This document shows positions 33,982 to 41,784 of a DNA stretch of 62,322 nt, one piece after another (position 1 is the stretch's first letter; each line of letters opens with the position of its first letter). A program made the position numbers and the translations under genes. This stretch comes from Helicobacteraceae bacterium (GTDB lineage Bacteria > Campylobacterota > Campylobacteria > Campylobacterales > Helicobacteraceae), in NCBI GenBank assembly GCA_900770765.1, contig CAAGLK010000004.1:1-62322 (forward strand). The letters are read 5' to 3'. The notes beneath the pieces are model-generated. The model had not been told where the DNA came from. It made no database searches and saw nothing but the letters and a program-made list of their open reading frames with translations.

Positions 33982-34188
33982 TTATGCCTTTAATTTTGCG
34001 CATTCTTTTGAGCAATAATATTTGCCATCTTTTATAATGCAAGTATCGCCGCTTACATAAGTGCCGCATTTATCGCAAGGAAACATAATGGACTCATCTT
34101 TATTTTGCTTAGTTTTATTCTTTGGAATCCTAAAAAAGAAATAATATATTGCAAATATTAAAACTGCAAATAAAAGCCACTTTAACAT
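33982..34188 (-). CDS. PP0621-like small membrane zinc-finger protein
   Basis: A 68-residue protein: one N-terminal transmembrane helix (about 4-20), a Lys/Asn-rich linker, and a treble-clef-like metal site FPCDKCGTYVSGDTC with YCSKEC near the end. This layout is that of the PP0621 family of unknown function. It overlaps the end of rsmG by seven bases and lies one base before the unknown 127-residue gene, forming a chain rsmG to the PilJ-type sensor. Confidence 0.75.
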   Translation of the reverse strand: MLKWLLFAVLIFAIYYFFFRIPKNKTKQNKDESIMFPCDKCGTYVSGDTCIIKDGKYYCSKECAKLKA

Positions 34189-34733
34189 ATATTTTCTCCT
34201 AAAATCACAAGATAATTAAAAGATGAGGTTTCATAGCAACTATAAGCTAAATTAGCTGGAATCTCATTTTTTACATTTTGTCCTTTAAATAATAAAAGCA
34301 TGGAATCTTTTGTAATTAAATGCTTACATTTATTTAATAAAATTTCTGTGCTAAAAGTAGCCCTTGATGTGATTAAATCTGGGGCTTTTTCTAGCCTTAA
34401 GGATTCCACCTTTTGTTTTTTAATAATAAAATTTTCTAAGTTTAAATAAGCTTTTAGATTTTGTAAAAAGGCTGCCTTTTTTGCGTTTGGTTCGCATAAA
34501 ATAGTTGGAATCCCAAGCATAATCCCAAGCGGCACCGCGGGGAATCCATTGCCGCTTCCTATATCTAAAAGCAGTGATTTTTTAGCTAAATTTAACTCTT
34601 TAATTTCTAGCGGATAAAGTGAGCTTTTAATATTTTTTAAAACTTCATCTTGGTTTTTTGCGCCGCTTAATGCGTGGATTTGATTCCATTGCAATAGCAT
34701 TTGTGCGTATTGTTCTAATTTTTTATTTTTCAC
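34182..34733 (-). CDS. rsmG: 16S rRNA (guanine-527 N7)-methyltransferase
   Basis: SAM-dependent methyltransferase (GidB) of 183 residues. Motif I is LLDIGSGNGFPAVPLG near residue 50, followed by CEPNAKKAAFLQNL, and a TSRATF segment near 125. It is a little shorter than E. coli RsmG (207), as usual in Helicobacter. queA lies nine bases upstream in the same direction. The tatB-tatC-queA-rsmG order matches H. pylori as I recall it. Confidence 0.92.
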   Translation of the reverse strand: MKNKKLEQYAQMLLQWNQIHALSGAKNQDEVLKNIKSSLYPLEIKELNLAKKSLLLDIGSGNGFPAVPLGIMLGIPTILCEPNAKKAAFLQNLKAYLNLENFIIKKQKVESLRLEKAPDLITSRATFSTEILLNKCKHLITKDSMLLLFKGQNVKNEIPANLAYSCYETSSFNYLVILGENIC

Positions 34734-34742
34734 AAATTGCCC

Positions 34743-35813
34743 TTATAAAATTAGCATTGCATCGCCATAGGAGTAGAATCTATAATTTTTCTCTATTGCG
34801 ATTTTATAAAGCTCTAGCGTTTTTTCTAGCCCTATAAATGCGGCGACAAGCATTAATAGCGTGGTTTTTGGTAAGTGGAAATTTGTCAAAAGTGCATTTA
34901 TAAATTGCGGTGGATTCTTAGGGTGTAAAAATAAATCGCAATAGCCGCTAGTTTGCCCTGTGCGTAAAAAATATTCCACACTTCTAGCGCTTGTTGTGCC
35001 TATGGCGGTTATGTGGGCGGCGGTTTTAGTGCTGCTAGCTGCTTGTGGTGGAATCTTAAAAAATTCTTGGTGCATTTTGTGCTTTGTAATATCCTCTTCA
35101 TTTACGCTTAAAAAAGTGCCAGCGCCGACATGAAGCGTAATTTCTGCTGTGCTAAAGTTTTTAATAAGTTTATTAAAAGATTCTTTGCTAAAATGCAAGG
35201 AAGCTGTGGGGGCGGCGATGGCTCCTAAGTGCTTTGCAAATACGCTTTGATAATCTTCTTTATCTTCTTTTGTATCACTTCTTTTAATATAAGGTGGAAG
35301 TGGAATATGTCCAAATTTTTCTAAAAAGCTAAAAAACTCATTTGAGCTTAGTGGAATTAGGGCGGAATCTTTAAAGGATTGTGTGGATTCTAGCTTAAAA
35401 AATGAAACTTCTTTAAAGCCTATGCCTTCGCTATTTTCTTTTAGAATCTTTGCATAAATATTATTTTCAAATTTTATAAAGCTATTAGGCTTTAGACGCC
35501 CACGAAACTGCATTAAATAGTGATTTTCGCTTATTGTTTTGTGAAAAAGCCCTTCAATTTTACCGCCGATTTGATTATTTTCTAAAACTTTTACTCCATA
35601 GATTCTAGCTGGAAGCACTTTTGTATTATTAAAAATAATTAAAGTTTCCTGTGGTAAAAACTCCGCAAAATCCGCAAAAGTGGCGTGTGTTATGGAATCT
35701 TTAGCTCTATTATATACTAATAGCTTAGCATTTTCTTTAGGATAGAGTGGGTGGGTGGCTATTTTATCCTTTGGTAATATATAATTATAGCTATTTAAAG
35801 AGAGTGGATTCAT
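34743..35813 (-). CDS. queA: tRNA preQ1(34) S-adenosylmethionine ribosyltransferase-isomerase
   Basis: Transfers and isomerises the ribosyl group of SAM onto preQ1 at tRNA position 34 in queuosine synthesis. The 356 residues contain IFNNTKVLPARIYG near 60, GHIPLPPYIKR near 170, AAPTASLHFS near 205, and ITLHVGAGTFLSV near 235. No other queuosine gene is nearby. The ATG overlaps the tatC stop by four bases. Confidence 0.95.
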   Translation of the reverse strand: MNPLSLNSYNYILPKDKIATHPLYPKENAKLLVYNRAKDSITHATFADFAEFLPQETLIIFNNTKVLPARIYGVKVLENNQIGGKIEGLFHKTISENHYLMQFRGRLKPNSFIKFENNIYAKILKENSEGIGFKEVSFFKLESTQSFKDSALIPLSSNEFFSFLEKFGHIPLPPYIKRSDTKEDKEDYQSVFAKHLGAIAAPTASLHFSKESFNKLIKNFSTAEITLHVGAGTFLSVNEEDITKHKMHQEFFKIPPQAASSTKTAAHITAIGTTSARSVEYFLRTGQTSGYCDLFLHPKNPPQFINALLTNFHLPKTTLLMLVAAFIGLEKTLELYKIAIEKNYRFYSYGDAMLIL

Positions 35814-36532
35814 TTTTTTTCTTTATAAGGATTTATCATTTTTGCAATTAAAATTGAAAGTCCATAAAGTAATACAAGCGGAATCGCCATTAAAAATTGT
35901 GATAAAACATCTGGTGGCGTTAAAATCGCCGCTAAAATAAAGATAAATACAATGGCAAATTTAAAATAATCCCTAAGTGTTCTGTCGGTAACTAGCCCAA
36001 TTTTTGCTAAAAAAAATGTAATTACAGGTAATTCAAATGAGATTCCAAAGCCTACCATAAGTTTTGCAAAAAAGCTAACATAATCACCTATACTAGGAAG
36101 AGCGGTAAATAATTGCGAACCGAAGTTTATAAGGTATCCAAAGCCTATTGGAAAGGCGACATAATAAGCAAATGCCGCCCCACATAAAAAGAAAAATGTG
36201 CCAAAAATAACAAATGGAAGCACAAGCTTTTTTTCATTATCATAAAGTCCAGGTGCGACAAATGCCCATATTTGCCAGAATATAATAGGAAGCGCTAAGA
36301 TAAAACTGCTAAAAAATGAAACCTTAATCGCTGTAAAAAACGCCTCGCCTACTTGAGTGAAAATTACGCTTTCTTTACCTTTAGGAAGTGCCGCTTCTAG
36401 TGGAGCTACCATCCAGTCTAAAATGATTTCCCAAAAGTAAAAAGAGATAAGAAATGCAATAAAAATTGCAATAACAATGCGAACTAAACAACGCCTCAAA
36501 TCCGTAATATGCGGTTTTAAGTCTTCAAGCAT
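35810..36532 (-). CDS. tatC: Twin-arginine translocase subunit TatC
   Basis: Six-TM core of the Tat system that reads twin-arginine signals, 240 residues. The conserved N-terminal LKPHITDLRRCLVR, the FSSFILALPIIFWQIWAFVAPGL region (in parts) and FGISFELPVITFFLAKIGLV are all recognisable. It overlaps tatB by eight bases upstream and queA by four bases downstream. tatA is not in the window. Confidence 0.95.
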   Translation of the reverse strand: MLEDLKPHITDLRRCLVRIVIAIFIAFLISFYFWEIILDWMVAPLEAALPKGKESVIFTQVGEAFFTAIKVSFFSSFILALPIIFWQIWAFVAPGLYDNEKKLVLPFVIFGTFFFLCGAAFAYYVAFPIGFGYLINFGSQLFTALPSIGDYVSFFAKLMVGFGISFELPVITFFLAKIGLVTDRTLRDYFKFAIVFIFILAAILTPPDVLSQFLMAIPLVLLYGLSILIAKMINPYKEKK

Positions 36533-36965
36533 TTTTATCTCCTTTTGTTAGCTCTTGCGTGTTTTGTGAATTTTCTTTAAAGTTTAGTTGCTTTGCTTGT
36601 GATAGTTGCGGCTTGTTTAGGTCTATTTGTGTGCTTTTAGAATCCTTAGAATCCTTAGAATCCTGCGGCTTTTCTTGGATTCCGTCTAATATATTTTCAT
36701 CTAATTCTAGGCTTTTTAAATTTAGTTCTTTTGTAAGATTTTGCGCACCTTGCGTGAAACTCTCTTTATAGGCTAGAGCTTCTTCTTTTATTTTAGAAAT
36801 ATTTACTTCTTTATCTAGTGCATCTTTTGCATCGTCCATTGTTTTTTTAACTGCACGAAAAAATTTTGCAACATCTACTAGAGCCTTTGGTAATTTTTCT
36901 GGTCCTAAAAAAATAATCGCCACGACAGCAATCATTAAAATTTCAAAAAATCCCATTCCAAACAT
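36525..36965 (-). CDS. tatB: Sec-independent translocase subunit TatB
   Basis: Single-TM Tat component of 146 residues. It starts MFGMGFFEILMIAVVAI with the hinge FLGPEKLPKAL, followed by an amphipathic helix (VAKFFRAVKKTMDDAKDAL). The disordered tail contains a run of Lys-Asp-Ser triplets encoded by nine-base tandem units. TatB rather than TatA is chosen by length, the conserved glutamate-glycine-proline context and the position upstream of tatC. Divergent from a lipoprotein gene across about 100 bases. Confidence 0.9.
   Translation of the reverse strand: MFGMGFFEILMIAVVAIIFLGPEKLPKALVDVAKFFRAVKKTMDDAKDALDKEVNISKIKEEALAYKESFTQGAQNLTKELNLKSLELDENILDGIQEKPQDSKDSKDSKSTQIDLNKPQLSQAKQLNFKENSQNTQELTKGDKNA
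36639..36663 (-). repeat. Tandem 9-bp AGAATCC units in the tatB tail
   Basis: AGAATCC starts at 36639, 36648 and 36657 on the plus strand (GGATTCT as read by tatB), nine bases apart, with GGATTCC nearby at 36677. They encode Asp-Ser-Lys repeats in the disordered C-terminal part. Confidence 0.8.
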
Positions 36966-37039
36966 TATTTAAAATCTGCCTTGTGTGAAAAATGTAAAAA
37001 AGATTTTAGATTCTATCTAATTTTGGAATAAAGTGTGCT

Positions 37040-37045
37040 TATAAT
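37040..37045 (+). promoter_or_regulatory. -10 box for the lipoprotein gene
   Basis: TATAAT in GTGCTTATAATGC, 31 bases before the preferred ATG. Confidence 0.45.
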
Positions 37046-37075
37046 GCTTTAGAAATATCTTAAAAAAGGATGAAA

Positions 37076-37363
37076 ATGCTACAAAAAAATTTTAAGATTC
37101 TTATAAGTGTGTTAATTTTTGCATTTGCGCTTAGTGGCTGCATTTCACCAAAAACTGATGCGTTTTTGCTAGGAGCTGGGCTTGGAGCTGGTGCTAGTGC
37201 GTATTTATTAAATGGCGGAAGTATCGCTGGATATAGTTTAGATTCTTTTAAAAATGGTAGTAGGAATCCTAGTAAAGCTAGATTCCAAGATTATTCTATA
37301 CCTAGTGAATTAGAGTGGAATTATTTAGAAGAAGAGTTTTTTGCAATTAATGCAAAGCAATAA
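37076..37363 (+). CDS. Putative lipoprotein, 95 residues
   Basis: N-terminal signal with lipobox ALSGC (cysteine near residue 20), then a glycine/alanine-rich hydrophobic stretch (FLLGAGLGAGASAYLLNGG) resembling the glycine-zipper segments of outer-membrane lipoproteins, and an acidic C-terminus (ELEWNYLEEEFF). No family recognised. I choose ATG 37076, five bases after AAAGGA, over the adjacent ATG 37070. It converges on an orphan response regulator gene, sharing one hairpin. Confidence 0.75.
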   Translation: MLQKNFKILISVLIFAFALSGCISPKTDAFLLGAGLGAGASAYLLNGGSIAGYSLDSFKNGSRNPSKARFQDYSIPSELEWNYLEEEFFAINAKQ

Positions 37364-37376
37364 CGCATTATGCGTT
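37362..37376. terminator. Shared hairpin between convergent genes
   Basis: AACGCA-TTA-TGCGTT overlaps the lipoprotein stop and abuts the response-regulator stop; TTTTA follows on the plus strand. Probably a compact bidirectional terminator. Confidence 0.5.
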
Positions 37377-38078
37377 TTATGCTTTTGCTTCTTGTGTTTC
37401 TAGTCTATAACCTAGTCGAGATTGATTGCGGATTAATTCATGATAGGTTTTTCTCCTTATGCTATTAATGTGCATTCGTAAGGAATCCATTGTCATTTGG
37501 GCGTTTTTCCACACTTTCTTTTTAAACTCATTGTAAGTAACCGGGTAGGAATTAGCTTCAATTAATAGGTCTAAAATTTGCGCTTCTCTATCTGTTAGTT
37601 CAAAAACTGCTACGCCACTTAGGATTGATTTGTCTTTTTTGCGATAAAAGATTCCTTGCCCTAGGTCTATTAGCTGCTGTTTGCAGAGGCGTTTGTTTAT
37701 ATTTAATAATAAAACAAATAACTCTTCTAAATCCACTGCTTTTTTAATTAGCGAGGTCGCATCTAGTTTTATCATTTCGTTAATTTTTTCTTCATCGCTA
37801 TAAGCAGTCATAAAAATAACAGGAATGTTAGGATTACTCTTTTTCATTGTTTTTACCATAGAGATTCCATCTATTTTGCCTTCTAAATTAATATCTGTTA
37901 ATATAATATCTATTTGATTGTTTTTAAAAAGTTTTAGGGCGGCTTCTCCATTTGTCGCAGTTAAAACACTTTTGCATTTTCTCTCTAAAGGCAGTTTTAA
38001 CATATCAAGTGCAACTAAATCATCTTCAACAATTAAAATAGTTAAATTGTTAAGCGGTAAAAGCAAGTCTGGCAACAT
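37377..38078 (-). CDS. Orphan OmpR-type response regulator
   Basis: Two-domain DNA-binding response regulator of 233 residues. The receiver (about 12-130) has the acidic pair EDD, the phospho-acceptor aspartate in ILTDINLEG, threonine in FMTAYSD and lysine in SLIKKAV. The C-terminal winged helix (155-228) has LTDREAQILDLL and RMHINSIRRKTYH. No histidine kinase gene adjoins it. It may pair with a kinase elsewhere, or respond to one at a distance. Confidence 0.88.
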   Translation of the reverse strand: MLPDLLLPLNNLTILIVEDDLVALDMLKLPLERKCKSVLTATNGEAALKLFKNNQIDIILTDINLEGKIDGISMVKTMKKSNPNIPVIFMTAYSDEEKINEMIKLDATSLIKKAVDLEELFVLLLNINKRLCKQQLIDLGQGIFYRKKDKSILSGVAVFELTDREAQILDLLIEANSYPVTYNEFKKKVWKNAQMTMDSLRMHINSIRRKTYHELIRNQSRLGYRLETQEAKA

Positions 38079-38134
38079 TTATTATCCTTAGAAAAATTTT
38101 CGGTAATTCTACATTGCCAGAGTCTAAAATCGTT

Positions 38135-38443
38135 TTAAATTTTGTCGCAAGGACAAGCTTTTTTACCAAAAATTTTTAGATATTCACAATATAAGCAGCT
38201 TACACTTCTTTTAGTGCAAATTATTGGAATCTCTTTTTTCTTCGCTTGTGTGCGGAATTTACGCATTGTGTTGTGGTTTAAAAAATTTGTTAGCATAATT
38301 AGGCAGTTTAAATCTTGCGGTAAATCTTTATGATTTACGCTTTCTTTTCTTGCGTCCCAGTGTGTAATTTTTTCACATCCTAAATTTTTTAACACAGCTT
38401 TAATTGGAGTAATTTCATCTCCGCCGATTACTAAAACTGACAT
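38135..38443 (-). CDS. DUF2325 family protein
   Basis: Small protein of about 102 residues: starts MSVLVIGGDEITPIKAVLKNLG, carries a middle LIMLTNFLNHNTMRKFR segment and ends with cysteine pairs SVSCLYCEYL and KACPC. This is the DUF2325 pattern, a family of unknown function that often accompanies metal or redox genes. ATG 38443 has AAAGGATT in front; a longer reading would run into the Fur box. It diverges from fur across a 169-base region with a good Fur box, so iron control is likely (inference). Confidence 0.75.
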   Translation of the reverse strand: MSVLVIGGDEITPIKAVLKNLGCEKITHWDARKESVNHKDLPQDLNCLIMLTNFLNHNTMRKFRTQAKKKEIPIICTKRSVSCLYCEYLKIFGKKACPCDKI

Positions 38444-38467
38444 TTTAATCCTTTGTTTAATTTTGTA

Positions 38468-38486
38468 TAAAATGATAATCAATATT
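38468..38486. promoter_or_regulatory. Fur box in the DUF2325-fur intergenic region
   Basis: The 19 bases starting TAAAATGATAATC match the classical consensus GATAATGATAATCATTATC at 15 positions, including the uninterrupted TGATAATC. It lies 25 bases upstream of the DUF2325 ATG and 127 bases upstream of fur, where it could control both. More A/T-rich dyads follow to 38520. Confidence 0.6.
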
Positions 38487-38612
38487 AACTTAATACAAAA
38501 TAAAAATAATTCTTATTTTACTTTTGCTTTATTAAATATATTTTGTTACAATTACCTAAATTTATGCAAATACAGCAGTATTTGTAAAAAATATTTTACT
38601 AAAAGGAAGCGC

Positions 38613-39089
38613 ATGAAAAAGTATAAAGAGTCTCTCAAAACGATTTTAGATAGATTGCATTTATCTATTAAAAAGAATAATTTAAAAAATTCAAAACAAC
38701 GCGAGATGATTTTAAAAGCTATTTATGAAGAAGGAGGGCATTTAAGCCCAGAAGATATTTTTACAATTACTAGAAAATACTGTAAAAGCACAAGCATTTC
38801 CTCAATTTATCGCATTTTAGCGTTCTTAGAAAAAGAGGGGTTTGTAAGCTCTATTGAAGTGGATAAAACAGGTAAGAGATACGAAATTGCAAGCGGATTG
38901 CACCATGACCATATAATTTGCGTAGAGTGTGGTGATATTCAGGAATTTTGTAATGAAGATATTGAGACGCTACAAGTGCAAGTTACGGATTCTTACAAAG
39001 CTAGGCTTGTAGGGCATGATATGCTTTTATATGTTGTGTGCGAAGAATGTTTAAAAGAGGAAAAAAAGGCTAAAAAATCAAAACAATAG
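38613..39089 (+). CDS. fur: Ferric uptake regulator Fur
   Basis: Metal-dependent repressor of 158 residues. The winged helix (SKQREMILKAIYEEGGHLSPEDIF, in parts, and SISSIYRILAFLEKEGFV) is followed by the dimerisation domain with the metal site HHDHIICVECGDIQEF and a second CxxC, CEECLKEE. ATG 38613, behind AAAAGGA, gives the normal Fur length; an upstream in-frame start would add 50 non-conserved residues. The upstream Fur box suggests autoregulation, as described for H. pylori fur. Confidence 0.94.
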   Translation: MKKYKESLKTILDRLHLSIKKNNLKNSKQREMILKAIYEEGGHLSPEDIFTITRKYCKSTSISSIYRILAFLEKEGFVSSIEVDKTGKRYEIASGLHHDHIICVECGDIQEFCNEDIETLQVQVTDSYKARLVGHDMLLYVVCEECLKEEKKAKKSKQ

Positions 39090-39101
39090 CGGAATCTGCA
39101 T

Positions 39102-39127
39102 AAGCTCCACACTTAAAATGGGGGCTT
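39102..39127 (+). terminator. Probable fur terminator
   Basis: AAGCTCC pairs with GGGGCTT (one G-T) around a 12-base loop and is followed by TTC. It begins 13 bases after the fur stop. The rest of the 244-base gap to glnK is A/T-rich with four GAWTC copies. Confidence 0.5.
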
Positions 39128-39298
39128 TTCTTAATTTTTAAAACTTCAATTTGCTTTTATTAAAATTAGTTGGAATCTTAAATCGTTTTTGCTTATTTTT
39201 TATTCTAGGATTCTTAGCACTTGTTTTTTAAATATAAAATTTAACTTAAAAAAAAAATTTAATATTTTAATTTAAGTTTTCTTTTTATAAAATTCCGC

Positions 39299-39312
39299 CG
39301 TTTTTAAAAACG
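39299..39312. promoter_or_regulatory. 14-bp palindrome upstream of glnK
   Basis: Perfect palindrome CGTTTTTAAAAACG, 21 bases before the glnK ATG and just downstream of a TATAAA -10-like element (39285-39290). The position suits an operator in the 5' untranslated region. The regulator is unknown. Confidence 0.35.
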
Positions 39313-39333
39313 ATTCTAAAAAAAGGAGTAAAT

Positions 39334-39681
39334 ATGAGCGAGATTTGCAAAATTGAAATTATCACTCGTGCAGAGAGATTAGGTGTGCTAAAAGATGCTT
39401 TAGCAAAACAAGGGATTAAAGGTATGACGCTTACAAATGTTATGGGCGCTGGGAATCAACATGGAAAAACTGAAGTATATAGAGGAAATGAAATGACCAT
39501 TGACCTTTTGCCTAAGATTCGTATAGAGCTTTTGGTTAAGGCGTCTTTGGTTGATAAAATCGTAGATATTGCAAAATCTGTTTTAAAAACAGGAAGTGTA
39601 GGTGATGGGAAAATTATTATTATGCCTGTTAGTAATGTAATTAGAATCCGCACAGGAGAGGAGGGAGAAAATGCAATTTAA
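39334..39681 (+). CDS. glnK: PII nitrogen regulatory protein (GlnK/GlnB)
   Basis: Trimeric PII signal protein of 115 residues that gauges 2-oxoglutarate/ATP/ADP and plugs AmtB. The T-loop reads TEVYRGNEMTIDLLPK: the uridylylation tyrosine (Y51 in E. coli) is replaced by Met54, while the neighbouring Tyr49 is kept. The B-loop GSVGDGKIIIMP and C-terminal RIRTGEEG are intact. It overlaps amtB by 11 bases, the standard glnK-amtB pairing. AAAAAAGGAG precedes the ATG. Confidence 0.93.
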   Translation: MSEICKIEIITRAERLGVLKDALAKQGIKGMTLTNVMGAGNQHGKTEVYRGNEMTIDLLPKIRIELLVKASLVDKIVDIAKSVLKTGSVGDGKIIIMPVSNVIRIRTGEEGENAI

Positions 39682-40969
39682 AGGTGGAATCTTAAAAATT
39701 GTAGGGCTTTTATGCCTTTTTAGTGTATTTTGTTTTGCCGAGGAGGCTAAGCCTAGTGCGATTGACTCGCTATTTGTGTTAGCTAGTGCCGCGCTTGTGC
39801 TTTTAATGACGCCAGCTTTAGGGCTATTTTATGGCGGTATGGCAAGTAGGGAAAATGTGCTAAGCACTACGATAAATTGCGTTATGTTATTTGCTATTTT
39901 AGCTATTCAGTGGATTATTATTGGCTATACTCTAGCTTTTGGCGATGATATTAGCCTATTTATTGGGAATCTTAATCATATATTTTTAGCAAACACAGAA
40001 AATACGCTTGTAGCGGAAGTGCCTACGAATCTATTTGTGTTTTTTCAAATGTGTTTTGCTGTAATTGGTGCGGCGATTATTACAGGCTCTTTGGTTGAGA
40101 GAATGAAGTTTGGTGCATTGCTTGCATTTATTCTAATATGGAGTACTTTTGCTTATGATACTTTAGCGCATTGGGTGTGGGGCGGCGGATGGCTTATGGC
40201 TATTGGCTCACTAGATTTTGCTGGAGGCGGAGTTGTGCATATTGCTGCTGGTGTGGCTGGGCTTGTAGGCTGTATTATGATAGGTAAAAGGAAGTTTAAA
40301 AAAGGCATTGTCCCACACTCGCTTCCGCTATCTTTTATAGGTGCTGTGTTTTTATGGATGGGCTGGCTTGGATTTAATGCTGGAAGTGCTTTAAGCGTGA
40401 ATTCTGTAGCGATTAATGCATTTTTAGCGACTAATTTATCTGTTGCTGGGGCTATGATTTCATGGATGTTAATTGAGTGGATTAAATATGGGAAGCCTAC
40501 GCTTCTTGGAAGCATTACGGGGATTGTCGCTGGGCTTGTGGCTATTACTCCTGGAGCTGGGTTTGTTACACCATTTGCGGCTATTGTTATTGGCTTTGTC
40601 TGCTCTCCTATTTGTTTTTTTGCTATTAGTTATCTTAAGAGCAAATTAGGCTATGATGATACGCTAGATGCATTTGGACTTCACGGAGTAGGTGGAATCT
40701 GGGGCGGCATAGCAACGGGACTTTTTGCTACAAGCAAGGTTAATGAAATAGTAGCACATGATGGCGCAAGCGAGGGGCTATTTTATAGCGGAGACTTTGG
40801 GCTATTAATCGCGCAAATTGTCGCAATTGTGGCTTGCTTTGCACTCTCTGCTGTTATTAGCTTCATTGCTTTAAAAATCATTAGTTTATTTACTCCGCTT
40901 AGAGTAGATGAAGGTGAAGAGATTCAAGGCTTAGACCAATCACTTCATGGAGAAATCGCATATCGCTAA
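39671..40969 (+). CDS. amtB: Ammonium transporter AmtB
   Basis: Eleven-TM ammonium channel of 432 residues with an N-terminal signal-like segment ending CFAEEAKPS. Characteristic are LFYGGMASRENVLS, AHWVWGGGWL with the first twin-histidine region, GTWGWMGWLGFNAGSAL-like FLWMGWLGFNAGSAL, and DAFGLHGVGGIWGGIATGLF with the second pore histidine. Regulation by the overlapping glnK product is expected under nitrogen sufficiency. A hairpin follows the stop. Confidence 0.95.
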   Translation: MQFKGGILKIVGLLCLFSVFCFAEEAKPSAIDSLFVLASAALVLLMTPALGLFYGGMASRENVLSTTINCVMLFAILAIQWIIIGYTLAFGDDISLFIGNLNHIFLANTENTLVAEVPTNLFVFFQMCFAVIGAAIITGSLVERMKFGALLAFILIWSTFAYDTLAHWVWGGGWLMAIGSLDFAGGGVVHIAAGVAGLVGCIMIGKRKFKKGIVPHSLPLSFIGAVFLWMGWLGFNAGSALSVNSVAINAFLATNLSVAGAMISWMLIEWIKYGKPTLLGSITGIVAGLVAITPGAGFVTPFAAIVIGFVCSPICFFAISYLKSKLGYDDTLDAFGLHGVGGIWGGIATGLFATSKVNEIVAHDGASEGLFYSGDFGLLIAQIVAIVACFALSAVISFIALKIISLFTPLRVDEGEEIQGLDQSLHGEIAYR

Positions 40970-40972
40970 AAA

Positions 40973-40999
40973 TTTAGAGTGGCTTTATGCTGCTCTAAA
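40973..40999 (+). terminator. Hairpin after amtB
   Basis: TTTAGAGTGGC pairs with GCTGCTCTAAA (two wobbles) around a five-base loop, four bases after the amtB stop. No strong T-run follows. Between it and the SRP RNA gene, 41000-41140 contains no ORF but three GAWTC motif copies. Confidence 0.5.
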
Positions 41000-41142
41000 C
41001 TTTGGATTCTAACTTCAAAAACTTTTTTGATTTTTAAACTATTTTAAAATAAAACTGCTGGAATCTTAATAACTTTTTTACTTAAATTTTAGGTTGTTTT
41101 AAAAATGAATTGTTGGAATCTTAAAGAGTGGATAATAAAAAA

Positions 41143-41246
41143 CCCTTCTTAAGATACTTGCGGCACATAAACCTTTAAGATGCTCTGCTGTGTTCCCACC
41201 CTGAAGCGTTATCCTAAAAGCCCATTGCACAAGTCTCAAAAAGGGC
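41143..41246 (-). ncRNA. ffs: Signal recognition particle RNA (4.5S-type)
   Basis: On the minus strand the transcript closes into one long hairpin: CCCTTTTTGAGA at the 5' side pairs, with G-U pairs, with TCTTAAGAAGGG at the 3' side. The tip has the universal helix 8: CAGG, a GTG/CAC stem capped by GGAA, then AGCAG. The 3' end runs into TTTTTTATT, a natural terminator. About 104 bases, the normal small bacterial size. It binds Ffh to target membrane proteins. Ends are approximate. Confidence 0.9.
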
Positions 41247-41298
41247 GAGTGGAATTATAGTTATTTTTTATTAAAAGCAAATAAATTTATGCTTAAAT

Positions 41299-41679
41299 TT
41301 ACATTGCTTTTTTTGCTTCTTCTAATCTTTCTTTTTCTGAAATATTTTGTGCTAAATTGTCCCATTTTAGTTTCGCACCACCTAAAATGTGGAAGTGTAA
41401 ATAAGGAATCTCTTGCCCACCATTAACTCCTATATTACTAATTATGCGATAGCCACTTTTATCAAGCCCTAAAACCTTAGCAACTTCTTGTATAAAGCTA
41501 CTAAAGCCTACCATTTCTTGTGGATTTAGCTCTTGAAAGTCTTTTGCAAATTTTTTTGGAATCGCTAAAACATGCACAGGAGCCTTTGGGGCAATGTCAT
41601 AAAATGCTAAAAAATCATCATTTTCTAAAACTTTATTGCAAGGAATCTCGCCTTTAATAATCTTTTCAAATACGCACAT
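41299..41679 (-). CDS. HIT family protein (HinT-like)
   Basis: Histidine-triad nucleotide-binding protein of 126 residues. It begins MCVFEKIIKGEIPCNKVLE and carries the catalytic triad in YLHFHILGG near residue 98. This branch hydrolyses adenosine phosphoramidates; the cellular role is poorly known. It diverges from pheS across 105 bases, an arrangement I recall from H. pylori. Confidence 0.92.
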   Translation of the reverse strand: MCVFEKIIKGEIPCNKVLENDDFLAFYDIAPKAPVHVLAIPKKFAKDFQELNPQEMVGFSSFIQEVAKVLGLDKSGYRIISNIGVNGGQEIPYLHFHILGGAKLKWDNLAQNISEKERLEEAKKAM

Positions 41680-41747
41680 TTTTAACCCTTAAATTAATTT
41701 GTTGGAATTTTAGCAAAAAATTAAGCAAATTAAATTAGTTTTTTAAA

Positions 41748-41753
41748 TACAAT
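41748..41753 (+). promoter_or_regulatory. -10 box for pheS
   Basis: TACAAT after a T/A run, 31 bases before the pheS start; the likely promoter for the pheST-aroA-ispH cluster. Confidence 0.35.
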
Positions 41754-41784
41754 CACAAACTATTTTTTTATATTTAGGAATCAT

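Noticed and set aside
38463..38612. Fifty-codon upstream extension of fur
   Set aside because: It translates the Fur-box region, is not Fur-like, and ATG 38613 has a strong ribosome site.
40970..41142. Possible small gene between amtB and the SRP RNA
   Set aside because: No reading frame with a ribosome site; only a hairpin and three motif copies.
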